The notes under the pieces are model-generated. The model saw only the letters and a program-made list of their open reading frames with translations, did not search any database and had not been told where the DNA came from. The position numbers and the translations under genes were made by a program. Shown in pieces: positions 26,144 to 33,747 of a stretch of DNA of 41,545 nt. Source of the DNA: an uncultured Anaerotignum sp. (GTDB lineage Bacteria > Bacillota > Clostridia > Lachnospirales > Anaerotignaceae); assembly GCF_905212195.1 (NCBI RefSeq), contig NZ_CAJMDQ010000010.1, positions 1 to 41,545 of the forward strand, read 5' to 3'. Every line of letters starts with the position of its first letter. The stretch's first letter is position 1.

Positions 26144-27310
26144 TCACATTTCCGGCAAAAATTCTATCCAGTCAAACCAAACAGAAAGCAATCTGCGGTA
26201 CTGCTCTGGAAGTGTATAAGCTGGTGCCGCTGTTTGTGCCGTCAGCGGAATCTCCGCAATGGATTCTCCATCCAGTTCCAATGTTGCTGTACCAATTTGT
26301 TCTCCCTGTTCTATGGGTGCTTCCAATATTTCCGGCAGTTCTGTCTGCCACTGTAAACGGGAAACCTCATCTTCTGAAAATACACCGCTGTATCCTTCCG
26401 AAAGACCTGCCGTAATTTTTTTCACTGGAGAACGGTTCACCGCAATCTCTCCCATAATTTTTCCAGCCTCTGCAATTTCCTGTTTCTCATAGGTAGCAAA
26501 GCCGTAATCCATGAGTTTTTTTGTATCTGTCCATTTAGCTTCCTTGCCTGTGTTGCCCCATCCGCTGGCCAACACCACACTGACAAGGGTCATATCATCT
26601 TGTTCTGCCGCCCCCACAAAACAATGTCCGGCTTTATTGGTATATCCCGTTTTCACCCCAAGGGCACCGGCATACATCTGCAAAAATCGGTCTGTATTCA
26701 CTGCCGTATGTACGTTCTTTCCAGAAACATCTGAAAAAGTATGACTGGGCAAAACAGCAATCTCCCGAAATACGGGATTTTGCAGGGCATAAGCGGTGAT
26801 GATGCCCATATCCAGCGGTGTGGAATGGTGCTGTTCTCTGGTTAAATGACTATCCAGACCATTTGGCGAGCCAAAAACCGTGTCCGTTGCCCCAATGGAT
26901 GCAGCCTTTGCCGTCATTTCCATACAAAATGCCTCCACAGAACCACTGACATGCTCCGCCAGTGCCACTGCCGCATCGTTATAAGATTTCAACATCATGG
27001 CACGCAGCAAATCCCCCACATACCACTGTTCTCCTTCTTTCAATCCCATTTGTACATCCGGCTGTTTTGCAGCATTTGCGCTGATGGTCACCACTTCTTT
27101 TGGGTCTGCTTTTTCCAATACTAATATGGCAGTCATGATTTTGGTTGTGCTTGCCATTTCCATAGGACTTTCCGCATTCTTTCCCCACAACAGCCGCCCT
27201 GTTTCTCCATCAATAAGCGCTGCTCCCTGTGCTGCCACGTTAGGTTCTGCCGCCAATACTGTCTGCCCGCACAACAGCAGCGCCACACAAAAACTCAATA
27301 ATTTTTTCAT
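26144..27310 (-). CDS. D-alanyl-D-alanine carboxypeptidase (penicillin-binding protein)
   Basis: A peptidoglycan-trimming serine peptidase of the S11 family, 388 aa, secreted. The signal peptide MKKLLSFCVALLLCGQTVLA is followed by AE. The active-site SxxK is STTK (Ser54-Lys57), SxN is in MLKSYNDAAVAL, and KTG is in LGVKTGYTNKAG. The C-terminal beta domain follows, from about residue 270. The start is the ATG at 27308-27310 after GGGGAGGGG; a frame seven codons longer lacks a binding site. It resembles sporulation-type DacF, but the neighbouring spmAB genes are absent, so that label is not used. Confidence 0.9.
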   Translation of the reverse strand: MKKLLSFCVALLLCGQTVLAAEPNVAAQGAALIDGETGRLLWGKNAESPMEMASTTKIMTAILVLEKADPKEVVTISANAAKQPDVQMGLKEGEQWYVGDLLRAMMLKSYNDAAVALAEHVSGSVEAFCMEMTAKAASIGATDTVFGSPNGLDSHLTREQHHSTPLDMGIITAYALQNPVFREIAVLPSHTFSDVSGKNVHTAVNTDRFLQMYAGALGVKTGYTNKAGHCFVGAAEQDDMTLVSVVLASGWGNTGKEAKWTDTKKLMDYGFATYEKQEIAEAGKIMGEIAVNRSPVKKITAGLSEGYSGVFSEDEVSRLQWQTELPEILEAPIEQGEQIGTATLELDGESIAEIPLTAQTAAPAYTLPEQYRRLLSVWFDWIEFLPEM

Positions 27311-27400
27311 GTGTACCCCTCCCCCAATCATTGTATGCTTTTGAGAAAAAGGGTATCCATAGAAAAAGGAACCTTTCAGGCATCTTCATCAGAAAACAAA

Positions 27401-27440
27401 GAAAGCTGAAATCCCCATCAAACAAAGGATTCCAGCTTTC
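27401..27440 (-). terminator. Terminator of the small membrane protein gene
   Basis: GAAAGCTG-AATCC (27401-27414) pairs with GGATT-CAGCTTTC (27427-27440) with one mismatch. On the minus strand a broken T-rich tract (TTTCTTTGTTTTC) follows. Confidence 0.7.
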
Positions 27441-27442
27441 TT

Positions 27443-27480
27443 ACTTTTACTGAGATTTTATACTTTTACTGAGATTTTAT
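27443..27480. repeat. Perfect 19-bp tandem duplication
   Basis: ACTTTTACTGAGATTTTAT occurs twice, head to tail (27443-27461 and 27462-27480), between the small membrane protein gene and its terminator. No gene or known site explains it. Replication slippage is the simplest origin. Confidence 0.9.
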
Positions 27481-27516
27481 TTGGTATATTTTCTTTTCTA
27501 AGATTCCTGATCTGTG

Positions 27517-27672
27517 TCATTCTTTATCCTCTGGATAAAATCCCCTGAAAACAAAGAACAACCCGACCAATCCTATGAAATCTGTCAGCATCGGCCTTTC
27601 CAAAAACAAATGAATCAGAATGACCGTCATCAATATCGCATTGCCTAATAATATCCATTTGATACTTTGCAT
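27517..27672 (-). CDS. Small two-helix membrane protein (51 aa)
   Basis: A short hydrophobic protein of unknown function. There are two predicted membrane segments, about residues 4-23 (IKWILLGNAILMTVILIHLF) and 29-43 (LTDFIGLVGLFFVF), ending in an acidic tail (YPEDKE). The start chosen is the ATG at 27670-27672, with GGGGG and GATAAG upstream; an ATG 13 codons earlier is possible but less well supported. It has its own terminator downstream. The scpB terminator lies upstream, so it is probably a separate unit. Confidence 0.6.
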   Translation of the reverse strand: MQSIKWILLGNAILMTVILIHLFLERPMLTDFIGLVGLFFVFRGFYPEDKE

Positions 27673-27748
27673 CTTATCATACCCCCATTTCGTTTGTTTG
27701 CCCCTATTCATAGCTTATCAGACAAAATCCTCTTTCACAATAAAAAAA

Positions 27749-27768
27749 CCGACAGATTGCTCTGTCGG
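27749..27768 (-). terminator. Terminator of the M50-scpA-scpB operon
   Basis: CCGACAG (27749-27755) pairs with CTGTCGG (27762-27768); on the minus strand seven T follow. It lies 13 bases past scpB. Confidence 0.9.
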
Positions 27769-27780
27769 TACATGGCTTTT

Positions 27781-28338
27781 TCAATTTTCCGGCTGTTCTT
27801 CCACTTCTTCCTGTTCTGCCAGCCCGGTGTCATCTTCCAGCGGCGGCAGTTCTGATACAGACTTAAAACCAAAATACCGCAGGAAATCTTCTGTGGTGCC
27901 AAAGAGGATAGGTTTCCCCGGCGCATCCAGTCTGCCTACTTCGCAGACCAGCTTCTTTTCCACCAGCTTGCTGACCGCATGTTCCGCACTAACGCCGCGA
28001 ATCTCCTCAATCTGCCCTTTGGTGATGGGCTGTTTATAGGCAATGATGGCCAGCGTTTCCAGCAAAGACTGGGTCAAGCCCTGCCGCTGGGGGCTTTTAT
28101 ACATGCTGCGGATATAGGTAAAGCATTCCGCCGCCGTACACATCTGGTAAGAGCCGTTGATTTCCACAATGCGGATGCCTCGCTGTTCCGCTTCGTATTT
28201 GTCCGCCAAAGATTTTACAATGGCTCTGGCAGTGGCTTTATCCATTTCAATTGTCTGGGCAATGGCTGTCAGGGGCACCGCTTCTCCCGAAATAAACAGG
28301 AGGGATTCCACCACAGCTTCCAACTGCGCCAATCTCAT
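27781..28338 (-). CDS. scpB: Segregation and condensation protein B
   Basis: A winged-helix subunit of the SMC-ScpAB complex that compacts and segregates the chromosome; 185 aa. The N-terminal AVVESLLFISGEAVPLTAIAQ, and the central LAIIAYKQPITKGQIEEIRGVS near residue 100, are diagnostic. The C-terminal tail is acidic (EEVEEQPEN). Its start overlaps the scpA stop by four bases, as is normal for this pair. Confidence 0.95.
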   Translation of the reverse strand: MRLAQLEAVVESLLFISGEAVPLTAIAQTIEMDKATARAIVKSLADKYEAEQRGIRIVEINGSYQMCTAAECFTYIRSMYKSPQRQGLTQSLLETLAIIAYKQPITKGQIEEIRGVSAEHAVSKLVEKKLVCEVGRLDAPGKPILFGTTEDFLRYFGFKSVSELPPLEDDTGLAEQEEVEEQPEN

Positions 28339-29099
28339 ACTGCATCACTTTCCTCATAACTGCGGATATAAATTTCCGAAAATGTTCCCTGCTGGGTGAT
28401 CTGCACTTCTTTTCGTTTAATCAGTTCCAGCAATGCCAAAAAGGTCACAACTTTTTCCATTTTTCTGGACTTTCTGCGGAAGATACCGAAAAATGTAATC
28501 TGGGGCTGCAAAATCAACAAGTCCCGAATATAGTCCATTTTATCCTGAATGGTAAACAGGTCCCGTTCCACTGCCCGGAAAGAGCTGCGGACATGGTCTA
28601 CCTTAGATTCTTTTCGCTGCATGACTTCCTGAAAAGCCAGATACAAGTCCTCCATGGTCACGCCCATGAGGAAGTCCTCCAAAGGCTGATCTTCTTCCCT
28701 GCGCAGTTTGGCAATTGCCTTATCCGCAGGTTTATACAGCAGTCTGGCAGCTTCTTCCGCCCTTGCCTTCCATTCTGCCGTTACGCCCTTGATTTTCTTA
28801 TATTCCAGCAGACGTTCCAGCAGTTCCGCACGGGGGTCTGGTCCTTCTTCCTCTGCTTCTTTCTTGGGTTTCGGCAGCAGCAATTTGCTTTTGATTTCCA
28901 AAAGAGTTGCCGCCATCACCAGAAACTCACTCATGCCATCCATGTTGCGGTCCTCTGCCGCATCCAGATAAGCAAGATACTGGTCTGTCAAAGAAGCAAT
29001 GGGAATATCATAAATATCAATTTCATTTTTCTCAATCAGATGATACAAAAGGTCCATGGGACCTTCAAAGGCATCCAGCCGTATGGTCACTTGCTCCAT
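28335..29099 (-). CDS. scpA: Segregation and condensation protein A
   Basis: The kleisin subunit bridging SMC heads; 254 aa. The N-terminus FEGPMDLLYHLIEKNEIDIYDIPIASLTDQYL binds the SMC neck. The middle is charged and flexible (KPKKEAEEEGPDP). The C-terminal winged helix (FLALLELIKRKEVQITQQGTFSEIYI) binds the SMC cap. It starts 12 bases after the M50-like gene and overlaps scpB by four bases. Confidence 0.95.
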   Translation of the reverse strand: MEQVTIRLDAFEGPMDLLYHLIEKNEIDIYDIPIASLTDQYLAYLDAAEDRNMDGMSEFLVMAATLLEIKSKLLLPKPKKEAEEEGPDPRAELLERLLEYKKIKGVTAEWKARAEEAARLLYKPADKAIAKLRREEDQPLEDFLMGVTMEDLYLAFQEVMQRKESKVDHVRSSFRAVERDLFTIQDKMDYIRDLLILQPQITFFGIFRRKSRKMEKVVTFLALLELIKRKEVQITQQGTFSEIYIRSYEESDAV

Positions 29100-29111
29100 A
29101 ACTTCACTTCC

Positions 29112-29726
29112 TTACAGAATAAAGAACAGATGCCCCAAAAGCTGAATGACACCATAAGTGATGTTTCCGAAAATGTTTCCGAAGAAGCCCAGAAACAGCA
29201 GGAACAGGAAAATCATCTGAATCATTTTTTCATACTGTAAATAGCTGTAATATTTATTCGCGGGCATCACCACAGAAAGCACTTTTACGCAGTCCATGGG
29301 AGATACGGGCAAGATATTGTATACAGCAATACCTACGTTATAAAAACAAAGATAATTCAGGATATTTGCCACGTGATAATTGACGTTGCCGCCAAAATTC
29401 ACATATACGCCCAAAAATACCATACCCAGCAGCAGATTCACCACTGAAGGCAAAATAGCTACCAGCAAAGTATCCCGTTTTCTGTTTTTGTAGTATAGTC
29501 CGCTGGTTTCCACAGGTTTCCCCCAGCCGAAGCCGCCTGTGTAAAACAGCAGCAAAAACCCGATGGGTTCAAAATGTTTCAAAGGATTCAGTGTCAGTCT
29601 TCCCTGACTTTTGGGTAAGTTGTCCCCCATGGCGGAAGATGCCAGTGCTCTGACAAATTCATGCATGGTAGTGGCCACCAACAGCCCCGGAATGCTCCAA
29701 AGAAATGCCAATAAATAGTTATTCAT
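29112..29726 (-). CDS. M50-like (site-2 protease family) membrane protein with altered active site
   Basis: A 204-aa multi-pass protein recognisable as the compact M50 type by the GRLTLNPLKHFEPIG block (about 42-57), GFGWGKPV, and NILPVSPMDC. The zinc motif, normally HExxH, reads HEFVR here (residues 22-26), so the second histidine is arginine. The third-ligand motif NxxPxPxxDG reads with Cys in place of the Gly. The frame is intact and well placed after AAAGGAATTG, so this is not decay. It is either an inactive relative or uses different ligands. It is the first gene of an operon with scpAB, a frequent pairing in Clostridia. Confidence 0.85.
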   Translation of the reverse strand: MNNYLLAFLWSIPGLLVATTMHEFVRALASSAMGDNLPKSQGRLTLNPLKHFEPIGFLLLFYTGGFGWGKPVETSGLYYKNRKRDTLLVAILPSVVNLLLGMVFLGVYVNFGGNVNYHVANILNYLCFYNVGIAVYNILPVSPMDCVKVLSVVMPANKYYSYLQYEKMIQMIFLFLLFLGFFGNIFGNITYGVIQLLGHLFFIL

Positions 29727-29766
29727 GTATTCAATTCCTTTCTGTATCGGATTCCTTCCCTATGGT

Positions 29767-29795
29767 ATGATACCAGACTTTCCGCGGCAAGTCAA
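29767..29795 (-). promoter_or_regulatory. Promoter of the M50-scpAB operon
   Basis: TTGACT (29795-29790), a 17-base spacer and TATCAT (29772-29767) on the minus strand, about 40 bases before the first gene. It is divergent from the XRE promoter 54 bases away. Confidence 0.75.
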
Positions 29796-29837
29796 ATCAG
29801 GGCCTGCACGTTTTTTGCAAAAAATCCCCATTTTTTT

Positions 29838-29894
29838 GCAAAGCTTACTTGACATTTTTCGCAAAGCAAACTATACTAAAATTGCAAAGCAAAC
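29838..29894 (+). promoter_or_regulatory. XRE-operon promoter interleaved with three 23-bp-spaced repeats
   Basis: TTGACA (29849-29854), a 17-base spacer and TATACT (29872-29877) form a strong promoter. The repeat GCAAAGCwwAC occurs at 29838-29848, 29861-29871 and 29884-29894, with starts exactly 23 bp apart. Copy 1 lies just before the -35, copy 2 fills the spacer up to the -10, and copy 3 lies after the -10. A further half copy (GCAAAG) abuts the ribosome binding site. A repressor bound here would block polymerase, which suggests self-repression by the XRE protein. Confidence 0.75.
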
Positions 29895-29912
29895 TTTGCA
29901 AAGGAGGTACCT

Positions 29913-30119
29913 ATGAAAACACGCATCCAAGAGCTGAGAAAACAGCGCAAATTATCACAGGAGGAACTGGCAAACCACGTAGGCGTTACCCGCCAGACAA
30001 TCACTTCTCTGGAAGTGGGCAAATACACCGCCTCTCTCCTCCTTGCCCATAAAATCGCCAATTTTTTTGGCATGACCATTGAAGAAGTCTTTTTGTTTGA
30101 GGAGGAGGATGAATCATGA
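29913..30119 (+). CDS. XRE-family transcriptional regulator (68 aa)
   Basis: A minimal helix-turn-helix protein. The HTH occupies residues 4-58, with ELRKQRKLSQEELANHVGVTRQTITSLEVGKYTASL carrying the recognition helix (TRQTITSLE). The C-terminus is short and acidic (FEEEDES), with no sensor domain. The ATG at 29913 has AAAGGAGG six bases upstream. It overlaps the next gene by four bases. This kind of small regulator, similar to YozG and other Cro-like proteins, commonly controls a linked membrane-protein gene. Periodic repeats in its promoter suggest autoregulation. Confidence 0.92.
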   Translation: MKTRIQELRKQRKLSQEELANHVGVTRQTITSLEVGKYTASLLLAHKIANFFGMTIEEVFLFEEEDES

Positions 30120-30550
30120 AATTTGAAAAAAAACTCAAAGTACAGCTTGCCTGCGGCTTTCTCTGGATTTGCTTAGGCGTATTGGCCTGTGTAGCGGCTT
30201 TCAGCGGAAAAGTTTCCTCTGGTTATCCACTCACCTATTGTGCAGGTACTGGCGGCGGACTTATTGCCATTGGCTTTATCCATATCATCAAGTCCATTCG
30301 CCTTCTAAAAAATGAATCCCTGCGGAAAAAAGAAGAAATCCGCATCTATGATGAGCGAAATATTTTCATTCAAAAACAAATTTACAGTCTGCATAGCCTG
30401 TTTTCACTGGTTCTGCTCTATGTGGCAACTCTTTGGGCGGCTTTGCAGAAACCAGAACTTTTGATTCCTTTCCTGCTGCTGATGCTAGCAGATGTGGCAC
30501 TGCTGTTTTTGGCAGCCATCTACTGCAACATCCGCAATTCCTGTGAGTAA
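30116..30550 (+). CDS. Four-helix membrane protein, paralogue A
   Basis: A 144-aa integral membrane protein of unknown function. Four hydrophobic segments lie near residues 12-30, 42-62, 92-112 and 116-138. The loop between helices 2 and 3 is charged and holds IYDERNIFIQKQIYSLHSLFS, shared almost exactly with the next gene. Proteins of this build next to XRE regulators are common in Firmicutes and are sometimes labelled DUF2178 or similar. The start overlaps the regulator stop by four bases, with GAGGAGGATGA as binding site. Confidence 0.75.
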   Translation: MKFEKKLKVQLACGFLWICLGVLACVAAFSGKVSSGYPLTYCAGTGGGLIAIGFIHIIKSIRLLKNESLRKKEEIRIYDERNIFIQKQIYSLHSLFSLVLLYVATLWAALQKPELLIPFLLLMLADVALLFLAAIYCNIRNSCE

Positions 30551-30564
30551 AGGAGGTCATTTCC

Positions 30565-30987
30565 ATGAAACCGAAATCATTTGAGCAAAAACTGAAGTGG
30601 AATAAGTATACTATGGGAGTCCTGTTTTTCATTTTTCTGGCAGTTTCCCTTCTGGCAAAAATGGGCTTCTACCCGGAATCCCCCTTTTCTTCCCTCGGCT
30701 TCTGCGGCATCATCTTCTGTGGTGTCCAGTTCATCCGTATCGATGGACTCCTCCACAATGAAGAAAAACGGGCGCAAGTGGAAGTTTCTGCTATGGATGA
30801 ACGAAATATCTTCATTCAAAAACAGGCGTACAGCGCCTATACCATGCTTTCTTTTGTCTGCCTGTTTGTTGCCATTCTTGTTTGCGGCTTCGTGGCACCT
30901 CAATATGCAAAAGTCCTCTGTTGGGTATTGGAAGGAAATGCCGTGATTATGGTGGGATGTTTCTTTTACTATTCTAAAAAATACTGA
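30565..30987 (+). CDS. Four-helix membrane protein, paralogue B
   Basis: A 140-aa membrane protein related to the preceding gene. The same topology is visible: helices near 16-33, 43-58, 90-110 and 115-135. The central loop carries MDERNIFIQKQAYSAYTMLS. Identity outside that loop is low, so the duplication is old. The ATG at 30565 follows AAAGGAGG by seven bases and lies 14 bases after paralogue A. The pair may form a heteromer. A terminator follows at 31002. Confidence 0.75.
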   Translation: MKPKSFEQKLKWNKYTMGVLFFIFLAVSLLAKMGFYPESPFSSLGFCGIIFCGVQFIRIDGLLHNEEKRAQVEVSAMDERNIFIQKQAYSAYTMLSFVCLFVAILVCGFVAPQYAKVLCWVLEGNAVIMVGCFFYYSKKY

Positions 30988-31001
30988 TTTTATCAAGCAT
31001 A

Positions 31002-31034
31002 AAAGGCTTTGAAGTGCTACACTTCAAAGCCTTT
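31002..31034. terminator. Bidirectional terminator after the XRE operon
   Basis: A 14-bp perfect stem AAAGGCTTTGAAGT/ACTTCAAAGCCTTT (31002-31015 with 31021-31034) and a 5-base loop. It serves the XRE operon and the convergent carboxypeptidase gene. Confidence 0.9.
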
Positions 31035-31043
31035 CTTTTTGCC

Positions 31044-32219
31044 TTAACACCATCCTGCCAGCATCCGCCGCAGCATGGTATCCACATTTGCCTTTTCCAC
31101 ATTTTCTCCAGTGGTCAGTTCCACACGCCCCACTTCTTCTCCATCACGGAGATACACCAGTTCACCAACCTTTGTGCCTGCTTCCACTGGTGCCGAAACT
31201 GCCGGTAAAAGTTCTGTTCTAGTTTCCCATTGGGCTTCCTTTCCTTTGGGCACCAGTACAGAAATTTCTTCCGCTACTATCGCTTCCACTGTATCTGTCA
31301 TGCCTTTCTCCACTGGCACTTCTCCCATAGCGTAGCCTTTTTCCCGTCCTTTTTCAATGGCATAATTAGCAAAACCATAGTCCAAAAGCTGCATAACTTC
31401 CCGGAAACGGACTTTATAGTCCGGCGCAGCCATAACAACGGCAATAAGACCCATGCCATCCCGTTCCGCTGTTCCCGACAGACAGTACAGCGCGTTACCT
31501 GTGGAGCCAGTTTTCAGCCCTGTTGCACCATCATACCACTGAATGAGCTTATTGGTATTGGTCAGACCAAAAGTTTCTTCTCCTCGTCTTGTTTTATGTA
31601 CGATGCTATCCTGCCACGTAGTGGTATACTCCTTGATTTCCGGGAAATTCTCCATCAACTCCCGGCTCATAAGGGCAATGTCGTAAGCACTGGACACATG
31701 CCCTTCCGTATCCAACCCACAGGCATTGACAAAGTTCGTATCCTCCATGCTCAATTCTTTTGCCCGTTCATTCATTTTCTGCACAAAGGCTTCCTCGCTT
31801 CCTGCCAGAAATTCCGCCATGGCAACAGCCGCATCGTTGGCAGAAGCAATGGCAATGGATTTTGTCATGTCTGCCGCTGTCTGGGTTTCCCCTTCTTCCA
31901 AAAACACCTGAGAACCACCCATGGACGCCGCGTGTTCACTGACCTGTACCGTGTCTGTCCACTCAAACTTTCCATCCCGTTCTCCTTCGTAAATGAGCAG
32001 CAGTGTCATAACTTTCGTAACACTGGCAGGGGGCAGAGCTTCATGGCTATTCTGTTCATACAAAATGGTGCCCGTATCTTCTTCCATGAGCAGGGCACTT
32101 TTGGAAGTCAGCCCAAGGTCTGTCAGGTTTTCATACTGCTTTTCTGCCGCCAATGCAGGCAAACAGCAGCCAACACTAAAAAACAGTGTCAAAACCGCTG
32201 TCAAAACTCTATGCCTCAT
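31044..32219 (-). CDS. D-alanyl-D-alanine carboxypeptidase (second copy in window)
   Basis: A secreted S11-family penicillin-binding protein, 391 aa. The signal peptide spans residues 1 to about 25 (MRHRVLTAVLTLFFSVGCCL then PALAAE). SxxK is SVTK (Ser66-Lys69), SxN is in IASANDAAVAMAE, and KTG is in GLKTGSTGNALY. The C-terminal beta-rich domain starts near residue 285. It is clearly diverged from the other copy at 26144-27310. The ATG at 32217-32219 has GGAGGG upstream. It follows sfsA by 65 bases with no obvious promoter between them. Confidence 0.9.
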   Translation of the reverse strand: MRHRVLTAVLTLFFSVGCCLPALAAEKQYENLTDLGLTSKSALLMEEDTGTILYEQNSHEALPPASVTKVMTLLLIYEGERDGKFEWTDTVQVSEHAASMGGSQVFLEEGETQTAADMTKSIAIASANDAAVAMAEFLAGSEEAFVQKMNERAKELSMEDTNFVNACGLDTEGHVSSAYDIALMSRELMENFPEIKEYTTTWQDSIVHKTRRGEETFGLTNTNKLIQWYDGATGLKTGSTGNALYCLSGTAERDGMGLIAVVMAAPDYKVRFREVMQLLDYGFANYAIEKGREKGYAMGEVPVEKGMTDTVEAIVAEEISVLVPKGKEAQWETRTELLPAVSAPVEAGTKVGELVYLRDGEEVGRVELTTGENVEKANVDTMLRRMLAGWC

Positions 32220-32284
32220 GTATTTTTCCCTCCATATTCGTCATTACTAAACTTTATGTCCGAATCCTTCGGGATATGTCTGTT

Positions 32285-32974
32285 TTACAATTCCACAGGC
32301 ACAGGCGCATCCAGACAGAAGCCTGTTTCCCATACCTTGCAGTCATAAGCCAATACTTTTACGCCTGCCTGCGCCGCCTTTCGCAATGTTTCCGCAAACT
32401 TCGGGTCACGGGCTTCATGGGGACGGAAAACAGAAACACCTTTCATCTGCACCAGAAACAATACGGCACTTTCGTAACCTTTTTCCACCGCTTCTGCCAA
32501 TTCCAGCAAATGTTTCGCGCCTCTTTCTGTGGGAGCATCGGGAAACATGGCAACGCCTTCTTCTTCCAGCGTTACCCCTTTCACTTCCAGAAAGCCTTTT
32601 CGCTCTCCTGCTTCATAATACACATCAAAACGGGAACCGCCGAATTTCACTTCCCGTTTCACAAAGTTCACTTCGCCAATTTCCCGTATCTTCCCTTCCG
32701 CCAAAGCCTCCGCTGCCACGGCATTGGGTGCCTGTGAATCCATATTCACCAGCATATCGCCCTTGTAAACAGCCACAAGGGAATGTTTTGTTTTCCGGTT
32801 GGCATTGCCGCTTTCTTCCAGAAATACCCTTGCACCTTCCCGTAACAATTCCCGACATCTGCCTGTATTTTTCACATGCACCAGCTCCCATTTTCCGTCC
32901 AGTTCCACTTCCGCCAGAAAACGATTGGGGCGTTTGTAAAATACCGCTTCTCTGATTTGATTCTGATATTCCAT
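32285..32974 (-). CDS. sfsA: SfsA family DNA/RNA nuclease
   Basis: A 229-aa protein of the SfsA family, which has an N-terminal OB-like domain and a C-terminal PD-(D/E)xK nuclease-like domain. Signatures are FYKRPNRFLAEVELDGK, VHVKNTGRCRELL, SRFDVYYEAGERKGFLEVKGVTLEEEGVAMFPDAPTERGAKH and GVSVFRPHEARDP. The E-x-K pair is in FLEVKGV. The historical name refers to sugar fermentation stimulation; a nuclease role is inferred from later family work. It starts 51 bases after rubrerythrin. Confidence 0.93.
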   Translation of the reverse strand: MEYQNQIREAVFYKRPNRFLAEVELDGKWELVHVKNTGRCRELLREGARVFLEESGNANRKTKHSLVAVYKGDMLVNMDSQAPNAVAAEALAEGKIREIGEVNFVKREVKFGGSRFDVYYEAGERKGFLEVKGVTLEEEGVAMFPDAPTERGAKHLLELAEAVEKGYESAVLFLVQMKGVSVFRPHEARDPKFAETLRKAAQAGVKVLAYDCKVWETGFCLDAPVPVEL

Positions 32975-33025
32975 TTGGTTCCTCTTTTCTATGTAATGAG
33001 AGGTTGCCCTCTCAATCTGTTTCCA

Positions 33026-33559
33026 TTAATAATTGGTTGCTTTCCGCTCAAAATATGCTTTGGGATGTTTGCAGACGGGACAGGCATCCGGCGGTACTTC
33101 CCCCACATGAACATGTCCGCAGTTGCGGCATACCCATACAGTCTTGGCGTTATCCTTGAACACCTGTTCATTTTTGATTCTTTCCAGCAGCAGAGCATAT
33201 CTTGCTTCATGCTCTTTTTCCACAGACGCCAGATTCTGGAAAAACATAGCGATTTCCGGATAACCTTCATCTTTGGCAATGGTGCTCATATCCTGATAAA
33301 TGGTTGTCCATTCCTCATGTTCCCCCGCAACACCTGCGGTCAAATTAGCTTCTGTTGTACCGATGCCATTGAGGAAACGGAAAATCTGTTTGGCATGCTG
33401 CCGTTCATTGTCCGCTGTTTCCTTAAAAATGGCGCTAATCTGTTCGTAGCCTTCTTTTTTCGCCTGACTGCTGTAAAAATCGTATTTGTTGGCAGCCATG
33501 GATTCCCCCGCGAATGCGGCAAGCAGATTTTGTTCTGTTCTTGTACCACTCAAGTTCAT
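33026..33559 (-). CDS. Rubrerythrin
   Basis: A non-haem iron peroxidase protecting anaerobes from hydrogen peroxide; 177 aa. The N-terminal four-helix diiron domain carries FAGESMAANKYDFY, ETADNERQHAKQIF and NLASVEKEHEARY. The C-terminal rubredoxin domain has CRNC and CPVC (about 145-163). The frame is open 48 codons upstream, but the ATG at 33557-33559 begins the conserved domain and follows AAAGGGG. A short hairpin without a clear T-run (32997-33014) follows the gene. Confidence 0.94.
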   Translation of the reverse strand: MNLSGTRTEQNLLAAFAGESMAANKYDFYSSQAKKEGYEQISAIFKETADNERQHAKQIFRFLNGIGTTEANLTAGVAGEHEEWTTIYQDMSTIAKDEGYPEIAMFFQNLASVEKEHEARYALLLERIKNEQVFKDNAKTVWVCRNCGHVHVGEVPPDACPVCKHPKAYFERKATNY

Positions 33560-33747
33560 ACCGTAAAAACCCCTTTCTGTCAAGTCCTTCTTTCTCAGTT
33601 TGTCCCCATTTTTCCAAAACATACATTTCCCCACATTGTTTTGAAAAAAAGCTGTTTTCTTGCAAAACAGTGTGGTATGATAAAAAACGATGTTTGACAT
33701 CAATAGAATTTTTACACTTTTTGCAACACAAAATTCAGGAGGTTTTT

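Noticed and set aside
29913..30987. Toxin-antitoxin system
   Set aside because: The small XRE protein could suggest an antitoxin, but the partners are four-helix membrane proteins without a recognised toxin motif; evidence is insufficient.
32997..33014. Terminator after rubrerythrin
   Set aside because: TGAGAGG/CCTCTCA forms a short hairpin, but no T-run follows on the minus strand, so I did not list it as a terminator.
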